From assembly GCA_019454225.1 (NCBI GenBank), contig CP075370.1, positions 982,001-1,046,000 on the forward strand: a DNA stretch of 64,000 bases, written 5' to 3'. This document shows, piece by piece, positions 12,122 through 20,993 of the stretch. A program made the translations under genes and the position numbers. Below the pieces are notes generated by a model. That model was not told where the DNA came from and did not search any database. It was given only the letters and a program-made list of their open reading frames with translations. The DNA is from Paracoccaceae bacterium (GTDB lineage: Bacteria > Pseudomonadota > Alphaproteobacteria > Rhodobacterales > Rhodobacteraceae). How positions within the stretch are numbered: position 1 is the stretch's first letter; each line of letters begins with the position of its first letter.

Positions 12122-13309
12122 TCAGACCCTTTCGATGGCGATGGCGGTGCCCTCGCCGCCGCCGATGCAGATTGCGGCGATGCCGCGCCGGGCGCCGCGC
12201 GTTTCCATCGCGTGCAGCAGCGTGACGATGATGCGGCTGCCCGAGGCGCCGATCGGATGGCCGAGCGCGCAGGCGCCGCCGTTCACGTTCACCCGGTCGT
12301 GCGGCAGGCCCATCTCGGCCATGAAGGCCATGGGGACGACGGCGAAGGCCTCGTTCACCTCCCACAGGTCCACATCCTCGGGCCGCCAGCCGAGGCGGGC
12401 CAGCAGCCGGCGCGCGGCGGGGACCGGGGCGGTGGGGAAATCGGCCGGTTGCTGCGCGTGGCTGGCATGGCCGCGGACCAGCGCGCGGACCGGCAGGCCC
12501 CGCGCCGCATCGCCCGCCGCCAGCACCAGCGCCGCCGCCCCGTCGGAGATGCTGGAGGAATTGGCCGCGGTGACGGTGCCGCCCGCGCGGAATGCGGGTT
12601 TCAGGGTGGGGATGCGTTCGGGGCGGGCGAGACCGGGCTGTTCGTCCTCGGCCACGGTGGCCGATCCCTTGCGGCCGGTCACGGTGACCGGCACGATCTC
12701 GGCCGTGAAGGCGCCCGATGCCTGGGCCGCCCGCGCGCGGGTCAGTGAGGCCAGCGCATAGTCGTCCTGCGCGCCGCGGGTGAACTGGAAGGCCTGGGCG
12801 CAATCCTCGGCGAAGGTGCCCATCAGGCGGCGGCCGCCGCGGTCGTCACGGACATAGGCATCCTCCAGCCCGTCGAGGAACATGTGGTCAAGCGCCTGGC
12901 CATGCCCCAGCCGCGCCCCGCCGCGCATGGCGGGCAGCAGGTAGGGCGCGTTCGACATGCTTTCCATGCCGCCGGCCACCACGATGTCCGCACTGCCCAG
13001 CGCCAGCGCGTCCGCCGCCATCATCGCGGTCTTCATGCCCGAACCGCACATCTTGTTGACGGTGGTGGCGGGCACGGTGTCGGGCAGGCCGGCGGCAAAC
13101 CCGGCCTGCCGGGCGGGGGCCTGGCCCTGGCCCGCGGGCAGCACGCAGCCCATCAGCAGCTCGTCCACGCGGTCGGCCGCGATGCCCGCCCCGGCCAGCG
13201 CCGCGCGGATCGCCGCGCCGCCCAGACCGGCGGCCGCCATCTCGGCAAGGGCCCCCTGGAATCCGCCCATCGCGGTCCGGGCCGCCCCCACGATCGCCAC
13301 GTCGCGCAT
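12122..13309 (-). CDS. thiolase (acetyl-CoA C-acyltransferase)
   Basis: 395 residues, normal thiolase length. Nucleophile Cys88 in NKMCGSGMK, His351 in GHPIGASGSR, and the second Cys381 in AAICIGGGEG, so all catalytic residues are present. The enzyme condenses or cleaves acyl-CoA; the sequence looks nearer to biosynthetic acetyl-CoA acetyltransferases than to FadA, but no phaB or beta-oxidation partner is adjacent. The ATG at 13309 starts directly with VAIVGAARTAMGGF. It is upstream of, and probably coupled to, the GST gene. Confidence 0.92.
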   Translation of the reverse strand: MRDVAIVGAARTAMGGFQGALAEMAAAGLGGAAIRAALAGAGIAADRVDELLMGCVLPAGQGQAPARQAGFAAGLPDTVPATTVNKMCGSGMKTAMMAADALALGSADIVVAGGMESMSNAPYLLPAMRGGARLGHGQALDHMFLDGLEDAYVRDDRGGRRLMGTFAEDCAQAFQFTRGAQDDYALASLTRARAAQASGAFTAEIVPVTVTGRKGSATVAEDEQPGLARPERIPTLKPAFRAGGTVTAANSSSISDGAAALVLAAGDAARGLPVRALVRGHASHAQQPADFPTAPVPAARRLLARLGWRPEDVDLWEVNEAFAVVPMAFMAEMGLPHDRVNVNGGACALGHPIGASGSRIIVTLLHAMETRGARRGIAAICIGGGEGTAIAIERV

Positions 13310-13393
13310 CTGCTTCCCTCCGCTGCCGTTTACCGGATGCCAACCGTTGCGCCCTAGCCTGCACCGCGAAACTGCCGCAGGAAAGGGCCCGCC

Positions 13394-13729
13394 ATGCAGC
13401 TTGCCACCGAAACGGCCGGCGAAACGCTGATCGTCACCGCCCTGGGGGACAGGATCGACGCCGCAGGCGCCATCCAGTTCAAGGAACGCATGCGCGAGGT
13501 CGTGCAGGGGCCCGCGCCGCGCGTGGTGCTGGACCTGTCGTCGGTGACGTTCCTTGACAGTTCGGGCCTGGGTGCGGTGGTCGCGGTGATGAAGCTGCTT
13601 GGCCCCGCCCGGCGGCTGGAGCTTGCCGGGCTGACGCCCACGGTGGAAAAGGTGTTCCGCCTGACCCGGATGGACAGCATCTTTGCGATCCACGCCACCG
13701 TGCCCCGGGCGCTGCGCGATGCAGGATGA
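13394..13729 (+). CDS. STAS-domain anti-sigma factor antagonist
   Basis: 111-residue single STAS domain with DLSSVTFLDSSGLGAVV (47-63). The DSSG motif carries the serine (Ser56/57) that the partner kinase phosphorylates in SpoIIAA/RsbV relatives. It overlaps the following ATPase gene by 11 bases. That is the classic arrangement of a partner-switch pair in which the antagonist releases a sigma factor or effector from the anti-sigma kinase. No sigma factor or PP2C phosphatase gene is next to it. Confidence 0.9.
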   Translation: MQLATETAGETLIVTALGDRIDAAGAIQFKERMREVVQGPAPRVVLDLSSVTFLDSSGLGAVVAVMKLLGPARRLELAGLTPTVEKVFRLTRMDSIFAIHATVPRALRDAG

Positions 13730-14147
13730 CCTGCCGCCCGCGCTGACGCTGGTGATCCCGGGCGATGCGCTGGCGGTGCGGGGCGCGCTGCGGTCGCTGT
13801 TCGACACGATCCTGCTGCGCACGCTGCCCGACGGCGCGCGGGGCACCGCCGAGGTGGTGCTGGCCGAGGCGCTGAACAACATCGTCGAACATGCCTATGC
13901 GGCAAGCGACGGCGAGATCCAGATCACGCTGGCGCCGACGCGGCAGGGGCTGGAATGCCTGATCGTCGACCAGGGGCGGCCGATGCCGTCAGGCGGTCCG
14001 CCCCCCGGCATCCTGCCCGATCCCTGCGCCGAATCCCCGCCCGAGGGAGGGTTCGGCTGGCATCTGATTCGGACCCTGTCGCGCGACCTGCACTATCGCC
14101 GGGCGGATGGCCGCAATCATCTGTCGTTCCGCCTGGGCGCCGACTGA
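13719..14147 (+). CDS. RsbW/SpoIIAB-like anti-sigma regulatory kinase (HATPase)
   Basis: 142-residue stand-alone GHKL ATPase: N-box EVVLAEALNNIVEHAY and G-box GGFGWHLIRTLS, with no histidine-phosphotransfer domain. Family members bind ATP, phosphorylate a STAS partner on Ser/Thr and sequester a sigma factor. The partner is almost certainly the overlapping upstream gene. The ATG at 13719 is preferred because it gives the 11-base overlap and removes a 12-residue proline/cysteine-rich extension that is merely the other reading frame. A hairpin follows the stop. Confidence 0.88.
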   Translation: MQDDLPPALTLVIPGDALAVRGALRSLFDTILLRTLPDGARGTAEVVLAEALNNIVEHAYAASDGEIQITLAPTRQGLECLIVDQGRPMPSGGPPPGILPDPCAESPPEGGFGWHLIRTLSRDLHYRRADGRNHLSFRLGAD

Positions 14148-14149
14148 GG

Positions 14150-14187
14150 CGGAAACAGTGCGGGCGCATCGCGCGGCATTGTTTCCG
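14150..14187 (+). terminator. hairpin after the STAS/RsbW pair
   Basis: A 12-base stem (CGGAAACAGTGC against GCATTGTTTCCG, one G-T wobble) starts three bases after the stop codon, with a 14-base loop. It is followed by TTCTGG rather than a proper T-run. Likely transcription terminator or mRNA 3' stabiliser. Confidence 0.6.
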
Positions 14188-14400
14188 TTCTGGCCGATCC
14201 GCCATTCGGTCGCCGCATTTCCTCCCCGGTCCCGCCTTGCCTGTCCGCCAAGGTTGGCCTGTAGCTGCATAAGGCTTCCCTCGGCGTCGCGGATCATTGC
14301 CCCCACCCAGTCCGCGGCGCCGAGGTTCTGCTGCCCATGTTCTGCGCTTGGCAATCCCGGCGGGGCGCCCTAGCTTCCCCCGACCTGCGGGAGGAACCAC

Positions 14401-15978
14401 ATGCGCGATTTCCAGCTTCCCGGCCGCTCGGCCGTCTATGCCGCGAACGGGGTCTGTGCCACGTCGCATCCGCTGGCCGCCGGGGCCGCCATCGACATCC
14501 TCAAGGCAGGCGGAAATGCCGCCGATGCGGCAATCGCCGGGGCGGTGCTGCTGGGGTTCTGCGAACCGCAGATGACCGGGCTGGGCGGTGACTGTTTCGT
14601 CCTGCTGAAGCCTGCGGGTTCCGAGACGGTGATGGCGCTGAACGGATCGGGCCGGGCGCCCGCGGCCCTGTCGGCCGCCGCGCTGCGCGACCGGGGCCTG
14701 ACGGCGGTGCCGGTTCACGGGGTCGAGGCGGTGACGGTGCCGGGCGCGGTGGATGCGTTCTGCCGCCTGAATGCCGACCATGGCCGGCTGCCGCTGGATC
14801 AGGTGCTGGCCCCGGCGATCCGCTATGCCGAGGAAGGCGTGCCCGTGGCGCCCCGCGTGGCGTCGGACTGGGCCGAGGCCGAGCCCGACCTGAAGGGCGC
14901 GGCGCGGCGCACGCTGCTGCTGGACGGCCGCGCGCCCCGCGTGGGCGAGGTGTTCCGCGCCCCCGGCCAGGCCGAGGTGCTGCGCCGCGTCGCGCGGCAG
15001 GGGCGCGCGGGCTATTACGAGGGCGAGGTGGCCGAGGACATGGTGGCCTCGCTGCGCGCGCTGGGCGGCACCCATACGATGGAGGATTTCGCCGCCACCG
15101 CCTGCACCTGGGGCGGCGCGGTCGAGGGAAGCTACAAGGGCACCGACCTGCTGGAACACCCGCCGAACGGGCAGGGCGCCACCGCGATCCTGATGCTGAA
15201 CATCCTGTCGCATTTCGACATTGCCGCGCTGGACCCGCTGGGCGCGCAGCGCGCGCATCTGGAGGCCGAGGCGGCAAAACTGGCCTATGACGCGCGCAAC
15301 CGGTTCATCGCCGATGCCGACCACACCACCCGGCTGGCGCACATGCTGTCACCCGAGACCGCCGCCGGGCTGGCCGCGCTGATCGATCCGGCGCGCGCCA
15401 TGGCGAATCCCGCGCCGCTGACCGAGGCGATCCACCGCGACACGATCTACATCACCGTTGTCGACCGCGACCGCATGGCCGTGTCGCTGATCTATTCGGT
15501 CTACTGGTCCTTCGGGGCCTGCATCGCCTCGGACCGGTTCGGCATCAACTTCCAGAACCGCGGGGCGGGCTTCACGCTGGCGGCCGGTCATCCCAACGAA
15601 CTGGCCGGTGGCAAGCGGCCGATGCACACGATCATTCCGGCGATGCTGCGGTCGGAAGGCCGGGTGACGATGCCGTTTGGTGTGATGGGCGGGGCCTATC
15701 AGCCCTGCGGCCATGCGCGCGTGGCCTCGAACCTGATCGACTTCGGCATGGACCCGCAGACGGCGCTGGACGCCCCGCGCAGCTTTGCGGGCCCCGAGGG
15801 GATGCAGGTGGAACGGGGCTATGCCCCCGGGGTGGCCGCCGAACTGGCCGCCATGGGCCATCAGGTGACCGCGCCCGACATTCCGCTGGGCGGGGCGCAG
15901 GCGATCCTGATCCATCCCTCGGGCTATCTGGAAGGCGCGTCGGACCCGCGCAAGGACGGCTGCGCGCTGGGGTATTGA
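14401..15978 (+). CDS. gamma-glutamyltransferase-family amidohydrolase
   Basis: 525 residues, Ntn-hydrolase of the GGT family. The N-terminal half has AGGNAADAAIAGAVLLGFCEPQ and MTGLGGDCF. The self-cleavage site is DTIYITVVD, with the predicted nucleophile Thr348 where classical GGTs read TTHxSVVD. The two halves should form large and small subunits after autoproteolysis. The DTIYxTVVD form is typical of the oxamate-amidohydrolase (HpxW)/acylase-like branch rather than true glutathione hydrolases. No signal peptide is evident, so it is probably cytoplasmic. A strong GGGAGGA site precedes the ATG. The gene stands alone, about 250 bases after the partner-switch pair. Confidence 0.88.
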   Translation: MRDFQLPGRSAVYAANGVCATSHPLAAGAAIDILKAGGNAADAAIAGAVLLGFCEPQMTGLGGDCFVLLKPAGSETVMALNGSGRAPAALSAAALRDRGLTAVPVHGVEAVTVPGAVDAFCRLNADHGRLPLDQVLAPAIRYAEEGVPVAPRVASDWAEAEPDLKGAARRTLLLDGRAPRVGEVFRAPGQAEVLRRVARQGRAGYYEGEVAEDMVASLRALGGTHTMEDFAATACTWGGAVEGSYKGTDLLEHPPNGQGATAILMLNILSHFDIAALDPLGAQRAHLEAEAAKLAYDARNRFIADADHTTRLAHMLSPETAAGLAALIDPARAMANPAPLTEAIHRDTIYITVVDRDRMAVSLIYSVYWSFGACIASDRFGINFQNRGAGFTLAAGHPNELAGGKRPMHTIIPAMLRSEGRVTMPFGVMGGAYQPCGHARVASNLIDFGMDPQTALDAPRSFAGPEGMQVERGYAPGVAAELAAMGHQVTAPDIPLGGAQAILIHPSGYLEGASDPRKDGCALGY

Positions 15979-15994
15979 ACGCGGGGGCATTGAC

Positions 15995-16016
15995 CACGGG
16001 GGGCCTTCCCCCCGTG
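15995..16016. terminator. bidirectional hairpin between the GGT-like gene and hspQ
   Basis: Perfect nine-base stem CACGGGGGG / CCCCCCGTG with a CCTT loop, lying between two convergent stop codons. There is no clear T-tract on either strand. Position and perfection favour a shared terminator. Confidence 0.6.
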
Positions 16017-16074
16017 CCGGTCGCGCGATCCTGCGACATCCCGACGGTGGGGGGCACGCGCTGCCGCGCGCCGG

Positions 16075-16401
16075 TCAGTTCAGCTGGAACTGCAGCGGAT
16101 AGCGGCCGTTGCTGAATTCGCCGAACAGGTCGGGCAGGTCGGGGTGGTCCACCGGTTCGCCGGTCTCGTCCGGAATCAGGTTCTGTTCCGACACATAGGC
16201 GACGTAGTAGGATTGGTCGTTCTCGGCCAGCAGGTGATAGAACGGCTGGTCCCTGGCGGGACGGCTGTCTTCCGGAATGTTCTCGTACCAGTCCTCGGTA
16301 TTCGAGAACATGGCATCCACATCGAACACCACGCCGCGGAACGGGTGCTTGCGATGCCGCAAGACCTGCCCGAGATGATATTTGGCGCGCGTCTTCAGCA
16401 T
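16075..16401 (-). CDS. hspQ: heat shock protein HspQ
   Basis: 108 residues. YHLGQVLRHRKHPFRGVVFD at the start, PFYHLLAENDQSYYVAYVSEQNL in the middle and NGRYPLQFQLN at the end match the HspQ/hemimethylated-DNA-binding YccV fold. HspQ is a small heat-shock protein that acts on Lon specificity and DnaA stability in enterobacteria; the role here is inferred from family. It is divergent from the AEC transporter, with about 90 bases between starts. Confidence 0.93.
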   Translation of the reverse strand: MLKTRAKYHLGQVLRHRKHPFRGVVFDVDAMFSNTEDWYENIPEDSRPARDQPFYHLLAENDQSYYVAYVSEQNLIPDETGEPVDHPDLPDLFGEFSNGRYPLQFQLN

Positions 16402-16494
16402 CAGTTGCGTCCCCCGAGTCCCAGAAGTAATCCCGCAGCCTTGGGCTGTCCACCGGCGATGGCCCGGATCGGCGGAGATTCGGGGAAACAATCT

Positions 16495-17376
16495 GTGGAC
16501 CTCATCCTGACAGTCGCGGGCATCGTGGCCCCCGTCGGACTGCTTGCGCTGACCGGATTCCTGTGGGTCCGGGCGGGTTTCGAGTATCGGATGGAATTCG
16601 TCACCCGGCTGTCGATGACGCTGGCGGTGCCCTGCCTGATCTTCACCGCGCTGATGAAGACCGAGATCGACCCCGCGGCGCTGACCCGCGTGGCGGCGGC
16701 CGCGGTGGCGGCCTATGGCGCGCTGACGCTGGGGTTCTGGGCGCTTGTGGCGGTGCTGCGCCTGGACCGGCGCACCTTCCTTGCGCCGCTGATCTTCGGC
16801 AATACCGGCAACCTGGGCCTGCCCATCGCGCTGTTCGCCTTTGGCGAGACGGGGCTGGGGCTGGCCATCGCGATCTTCGCGGTGATGGCGGTGTGGAGCT
16901 TTACCTTCGGCGTCTGGCTGGTGGCCGAGGGCGGATCGCCGCTGAAGGTGCTGAAGGAACCGGTGGTCGGCGCGACGCTGGCCGGGGCGCTGTTCCTGGC
17001 GATGGGCTGGCAGACGCCCGACTGGATCACGCGGTCGCTGGACCTGATCGGCCAGATGGCGATTCCGCTGATGCTGATCACGCTGGGCGTGGCGGTGGCG
17101 CGGCTGACGCCCGCGGGCCTGGCGCGGGCCGTCTGGCTGTCGGGGCTGCGCCTGGTGCTGTGCATCGCGGCGGCGGTGGCGGCCGCGCATCTGTTCGCGC
17201 TGGACCCGGTGGCCAGCGCGGTGCTGATCCTGCAGGTGTCCACGCCGGTGGCGGTGACATCCTACATGCTGGCCGCCAAGTACGGCGCCGATGCGGATGC
17301 GGTGGCGGGGCTGGTGATCGTCTCGACGCTGCTGTCGGTGGCAACGCTGCCGCTTACTCTCGCTTTTCTGATCTGA
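16495..17376 (+). CDS. AEC family transporter (auxin efflux carrier-like)
   Basis: About 293 residues with eight to ten hydrophobic helices. Membrane_trans/AEC landmarks are FGNTGNLGLPIALFAFGE and the C-terminal LQVSTPVAVTSYMLAAKYG. AEC proteins move organic acids or related anions across the inner membrane. I placed the start at GTG 16495 (GGGGAA upstream) because it opens on the first helix. An ATG at 16459 would add 12 polar residues and is possible. The substrate is unknown and no metabolic partner is adjacent. Confidence 0.85.
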   Translation: MDLILTVAGIVAPVGLLALTGFLWVRAGFEYRMEFVTRLSMTLAVPCLIFTALMKTEIDPAALTRVAAAAVAAYGALTLGFWALVAVLRLDRRTFLAPLIFGNTGNLGLPIALFAFGETGLGLAIAIFAVMAVWSFTFGVWLVAEGGSPLKVLKEPVVGATLAGALFLAMGWQTPDWITRSLDLIGQMAIPLMLITLGVAVARLTPAGLARAVWLSGLRLVLCIAAAVAAAHLFALDPVASAVLILQVSTPVAVTSYMLAAKYGADADAVAGLVIVSTLLSVATLPLTLAFLI

Positions 17377-17450
17377 GGCGGCTGCGCCACCATTTCCCGG
17401 CGCGCGTCTTTCGGCTACATTGCCCGCAAAAGAACAAAGGCTTGAGGCAG

Positions 17451-18035
17451 ATGAGCAGACCCTTCCGCGCCCTGGCGCTTTGCCTTGTGTTGGCGGCCTG
17501 CGGCGGCCGCGAATATTCGGCGCCGCGCGACCTTGAGAACGCCTGCTCGATCGTGGCCGAACGGCCGGCCTATTTCCGCGCCATGAAGCAGGCCGAGCGC
17601 AAGTGGGGCGTGCCGGTTCCGGTGCAGATGGCCACCATCCATGCGGAATCGAAGTTCATCGGCAATGCCCGGACGCCGCATCAATATGCGCTGGGCATCA
17701 TTCCGATGGGCCGCCAGTCATCGGCCTATGGCTACAGCCAGGCGCTGGACGGAACCTGGGAGGAATACCAGGACGCCGAGGGCCGCCGCGGTGCGCGGCG
17801 CGACCGGATCGAGGACGCGACCGATTTCATGGGCTGGTACATGACGCTGACGGAACGCAACCTGGGCATTTCCAAGCGGGACGCGCGCAACCAGTACCTT
17901 GCCTATCACGAGGGGCGCACCGGCTATGCGCGCGGCAGCTACAACGCCAAGCCCTGGCTGATTGCGGTGGCCGGGCGGGTGCAGACCCGGGCCGAGATGT
18001 ACCAGAGCCAGCTTGCCGCCTGCGGGCGCCTGTGA
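17451..18035 (+). CDS. lytic transglycosylase-like lipoprotein
   Basis: 194 residues with a lipoprotein signal: hydrophobic core ALALCLVLAA and lipobox Cys17. Then an SLT-like lysozyme fold: IHAESKFIGNA with the probable catalytic Glu66, AYGYSQALDGTWEEYQ, and AYHEGRTGYARGSYN near the C-terminus. It should sit in the outer membrane and cleave peptidoglycan glycan strands. Its stop codon directly abuts the stop of the convergent LolA-like gene, with no bases between. The start is the only ATG placing the lipobox at a normal distance. Confidence 0.87.
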   Translation: MSRPFRALALCLVLAACGGREYSAPRDLENACSIVAERPAYFRAMKQAERKWGVPVPVQMATIHAESKFIGNARTPHQYALGIIPMGRQSSAYGYSQALDGTWEEYQDAEGRRGARRDRIEDATDFMGWYMTLTERNLGISKRDARNQYLAYHEGRTGYARGSYNAKPWLIAVAGRVQTRAEMYQSQLAACGRL

Positions 18036-18635
18036 TCAGCCGCGCCGCGCGTCGATTTCCAGCCCGATGTTGAACATCGTCGAGGGATAGCGCGCGCCGG
18101 TCTTCATCTCGCCCAGGATCACCGTGGTCTCGCCGCCGTCGGACCGGATGATCCATTGCCGCAGCGCCACCGGCCCGGGGGTAAAGACCATCTCGATGGA
18201 GCCGTATTCGGGGTGTTCGGGGTCCTGCGCGCGGACGCGGGTGGTGCCCTGCACCTCGGTATGGGCCACCACCATCCGGGCCCTGCCCAGATCGACATTC
18301 GCCGCAAGGATCAGGTTCAGGGGCGTGCGGCGCAGCGGATACTGCTCGGGTGGCTGGTTCGACTTGGCGTCGAAGATCGCGACGGTGCCGCCGCCCGCCA
18401 TGACAAGCGTCGCATCGGGCTTGGCGTATTCGAAGCGGACGCGCCCCGGGCGGTGGATGATCAGCCGCCCGGTCGAGATCGTGCCATCCTCGTTCACCTG
18501 GGTGAAATCGGCCTCGGCGGTCGTCAGGCCGTTCAGATAGCGCGATATCTCGGCCAGCGGGATCGGCGCTGCACCGGCCCCCCGGGGGATCAGCGCGACG
18601 GCCAGCGACGAAAGGATCAGGGTGCGACGGTCCAT
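18036..18635 (-). CDS. LolA-like outer-membrane lipoprotein carrier family protein
   Basis: 199 residues: signal peptide with an RR pair (MDRRTLILSSLAVAL) and a LolA/DUF2092-like beta-sheet body (ADFTQVNEDGTISTGRLIIH, RPGRVRFEYAKPDATLVMAG, TPLNLILAANVDL). The family ferries lipoproteins through the periplasm to LolB. Many alphaproteobacterial copies are annotated simply as LolA family. An alternative ATG nine bases upstream (18644) is also possible. It is convergent with, and abuts, the transglycosylase gene. Confidence 0.85.
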   Translation of the reverse strand: MDRRTLILSSLAVALIPRGAGAAPIPLAEISRYLNGLTTAEADFTQVNEDGTISTGRLIIHRPGRVRFEYAKPDATLVMAGGGTVAIFDAKSNQPPEQYPLRRTPLNLILAANVDLGRARMVVAHTEVQGTTRVRAQDPEHPEYGSIEMVFTPGPVALRQWIIRSDGGETTVILGEMKTGARYPSTMFNIGLEIDARRG

Positions 18636-18729
18636 GGGCTGCATATACGCCCCGCCGCGCCGCCGCGCATCCCCCCGCATGCTCACATCCCGGCGACGGC
18701 GCCGAAACATCGCCGCCGCCGGGCGCGGG

Positions 18730-20190
18730 TCATTCCGCCGCCACGGCCTCTGCGGCCGGGTCCCAGCCCGAAATCGCCTTGACCTCGAGGAATTCCTCGA
18801 TGCCCCAGACGCCGCCCTCTCGCGCGCGGCCGCTGGCCTTGACCCCGCCGAAGGGCGCCCCCGCGCCGCGCGGCCGTCCGTTCATCTCGACCATGCCCGC
18901 CCGCAGCGCCCGGGCCAGCCGGTTGCGGCGCGCACCGTCGCCCGACTGGACATAGTTCGTCAGGCCATAGGGCGTGTCATTGGCGATGCGGATCGCCTGT
19001 TCCTCGGTGTCGAAGGGGATGATCGACAGGACGGGGCCAAAGATTTCCTCGCGCTCGATGGTCATGCCGGGCTTCACGTCGGCAAAGACCGTGGGGCGGA
19101 CGTAGAAACCCTTGTTCATGCCCTCGGGCAGGCCAAGGCCGCCCGCCACCAGCCGCGCGCCCTCGTCGATGCCCTTCTGGATATAGCCCTGGATCTGGTC
19201 CCACTGGCGCTTGTTCACGACCGGGCCGATGTGGCGGCCGTGCTGCGAGGCGGGTCCCACGCCCATGTTGCGCGCCACCTCGGCCGCGATTTCCACGGCG
19301 CGGTCATAGGCGGGGCGTTCCACCAGCATCCGCGTGGGGGCGTTGCAGGACTGGCCGGAGTTGTAGAAACAATGCGTGGCCCCGCGCTTCACCGCCTTTT
19401 CGTCGGCATCGGCAAAGATCAGGTTGGCGCCCTTGCCGCCCAGCTCCAGCGTCACGCGCTTCAGCGTCTCGGCCGCCGCGCGGCTGATCGCGCGGCCCGC
19501 CCGCGTGGACCCGGTGAAGCTGATCATCTCGACATCGGGATGGGCCGACAGCTGCGCGCCCACGCCGGTGCCGTCGCCGTTCACGAGGTTGAACACGCCG
19601 GGCGGCAGGCCCGCGTCATGCACCATCTCGGCAAAGACGATCGAGGACAGCGGCGCCTCCTCCGACGGCTTCAGGATGCAGGTGCAGCCTGCCAGCAGCG
19701 CCGGGATGACCTTGAGCGTGACCTGGTTCATCGGCCAGTTCCACGGCGTGATCAGGCCGACAACGCCGATCGGTTCCAGCGCGATGCGGCTGTCGGGGGC
19801 ATGCGGACCCAGCGGGCGGACCCATTCGATGTGGTCGAAGGCGGTCAGGAAGTTCTTCAGGTGCCAGGGCAGGCATTCGGCCTGATCGGCAAGCGACATG
19901 TCGATGGGTGCGCCCATCTCGGTGCTCATCGCCTGCGCCAGATCGTGCTTGCGGCGGTCGTACTGCGCCAGGATGCGCTCGGCCGCGGCCCGCCGTTCGG
20001 CGGGGGGCGTGGCCGACCAGCCGGGAAGCGCGGCCCTGGCGGCGGCGACGGCGGCATCGGTGTCGGGCTGGTCGCCAAGGCTGATGATGGCACAGACCTC
20101 TTCGGTGGAGGGGTCGATCACCGGGCAGTCGCGGGCTGCGGCGGGGGCGACCCAGCGGCCCCCGATGTAGAATTCGCGTTTCTCGATCAT
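18730..20190 (-). CDS. aldehyde dehydrogenase family protein
   Basis: 486 residues, normal ALDH superfamily length. PWNWPMNQ (catalytic Asn), FTGSTRAGRAI (cofactor motif), LELGGKGAN (general-base Glu) and FYNSGQSCNAPTRM (nucleophile Cys) are all present. It oxidises an aldehyde to an acid using NAD(P)+. The substrate is not readable from sequence. The ATG at 20190 is preceded by a GGAAAGGACC stretch and fits the family N-terminus (KREFYIGGRWVAP). It is divergent from the peroxiredoxin gene with 143 bases between. Confidence 0.92.
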   Translation of the reverse strand: MIEKREFYIGGRWVAPAAARDCPVIDPSTEEVCAIISLGDQPDTDAAVAAARAALPGWSATPPAERRAAAERILAQYDRRKHDLAQAMSTEMGAPIDMSLADQAECLPWHLKNFLTAFDHIEWVRPLGPHAPDSRIALEPIGVVGLITPWNWPMNQVTLKVIPALLAGCTCILKPSEEAPLSSIVFAEMVHDAGLPPGVFNLVNGDGTGVGAQLSAHPDVEMISFTGSTRAGRAISRAAAETLKRVTLELGGKGANLIFADADEKAVKRGATHCFYNSGQSCNAPTRMLVERPAYDRAVEIAAEVARNMGVGPASQHGRHIGPVVNKRQWDQIQGYIQKGIDEGARLVAGGLGLPEGMNKGFYVRPTVFADVKPGMTIEREEIFGPVLSIIPFDTEEQAIRIANDTPYGLTNYVQSGDGARRNRLARALRAGMVEMNGRPRGAGAPFGGVKASGRAREGGVWGIEEFLEVKAISGWDPAAEAVAAE

Positions 20191-20333
20191 GGTCGGTCCT
20201 TTCCGGTCTTTGCGGACAGGGTGGCACCGCGCGCCGCCCGCCGCAAGCACCGGTCCGGTTTGCCGCAGGGGGATGCAACCTGCCCGCCAAGGGGATACAT
20301 GGGGACGGGATCATCCTGCCGAAAGGAACCGCC

Positions 20334-20993
20334 ATGGGCCTGCGCATCAACGACATCGCCCCCGATTTCACCGCCGAGTCGACCGGGGGAACCCTCCGGT
20401 TCCATGACTGGATGGGCGACAGCTATGCGATCATCTTCAGCCATCCGAAGGATTTCACCCCGGTCTGCACGACCGAGTTCGGGGCGGTGGCGCAGCTGCT
20501 GCCCGAATTCGCGGCGCGGAACACCAAGGTGATCGGCGTGTCGGTCGATTCGGTGGACGATCACCTGAAATGGAAGCGCGACATCGAATCCTTCGGCGGC
20601 GCGCCCGCCGATTTCCCGATCATCGACGACACCTCGCTGGCGGTGGCCAAGGCCTATGACATGCTGCCGGCCGACTACTACACCCCGACCGAGGGGCGGG
20701 CGCCCGCGCATACCGCGACCGTGCGCACCGTCTATATCGTCGGCCCGGACAAGCGGGTGCGGCTGACCATGACCTATCCGATGTCGGTCGGGCGCAACTT
20801 TGCCGAGGTGCTGCGCGCGCTCGACGCGGTGCGGGCCACCGATGGCGTGCCCTTCGCCACGCCCGCCAACTGGGTGCCGGGGCAGGACGTGATCGTGGCG
20901 CTGTCGGTCTCGACCGAGGACGCGCGGGCGCGGTTCGGCGAACTGGACGTGCGGCTGCCCTACCTGCGGTTCGTCAGGGCGCCGAAAGGGTAG
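20334..20993 (+). CDS. 1-Cys peroxiredoxin (Prx6/AhpC-TSA family)
   Basis: 219 residues. The peroxidatic Cys45 lies in DFTPVCTTE and is the only cysteine in the protein. The long C-terminal domain (VATPANWVPGQDV-type) places it in the Prx6/1-Cys group. It reduces hydroperoxides; without a resolving Cys it needs an external thiol such as glutathione. A GAAAGGAA ribosome site precedes the ATG. Its last 34 bases overlap the convergent small gene that follows. Confidence 0.93.
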   Translation: MGLRINDIAPDFTAESTGGTLRFHDWMGDSYAIIFSHPKDFTPVCTTEFGAVAQLLPEFAARNTKVIGVSVDSVDDHLKWKRDIESFGGAPADFPIIDDTSLAVAKAYDMLPADYYTPTEGRAPAHTATVRTVYIVGPDKRVRLTMTYPMSVGRNFAEVLRALDAVRATDGVPFATPANWVPGQDVIVALSVSTEDARARFGELDVRLPYLRFVRAPKG

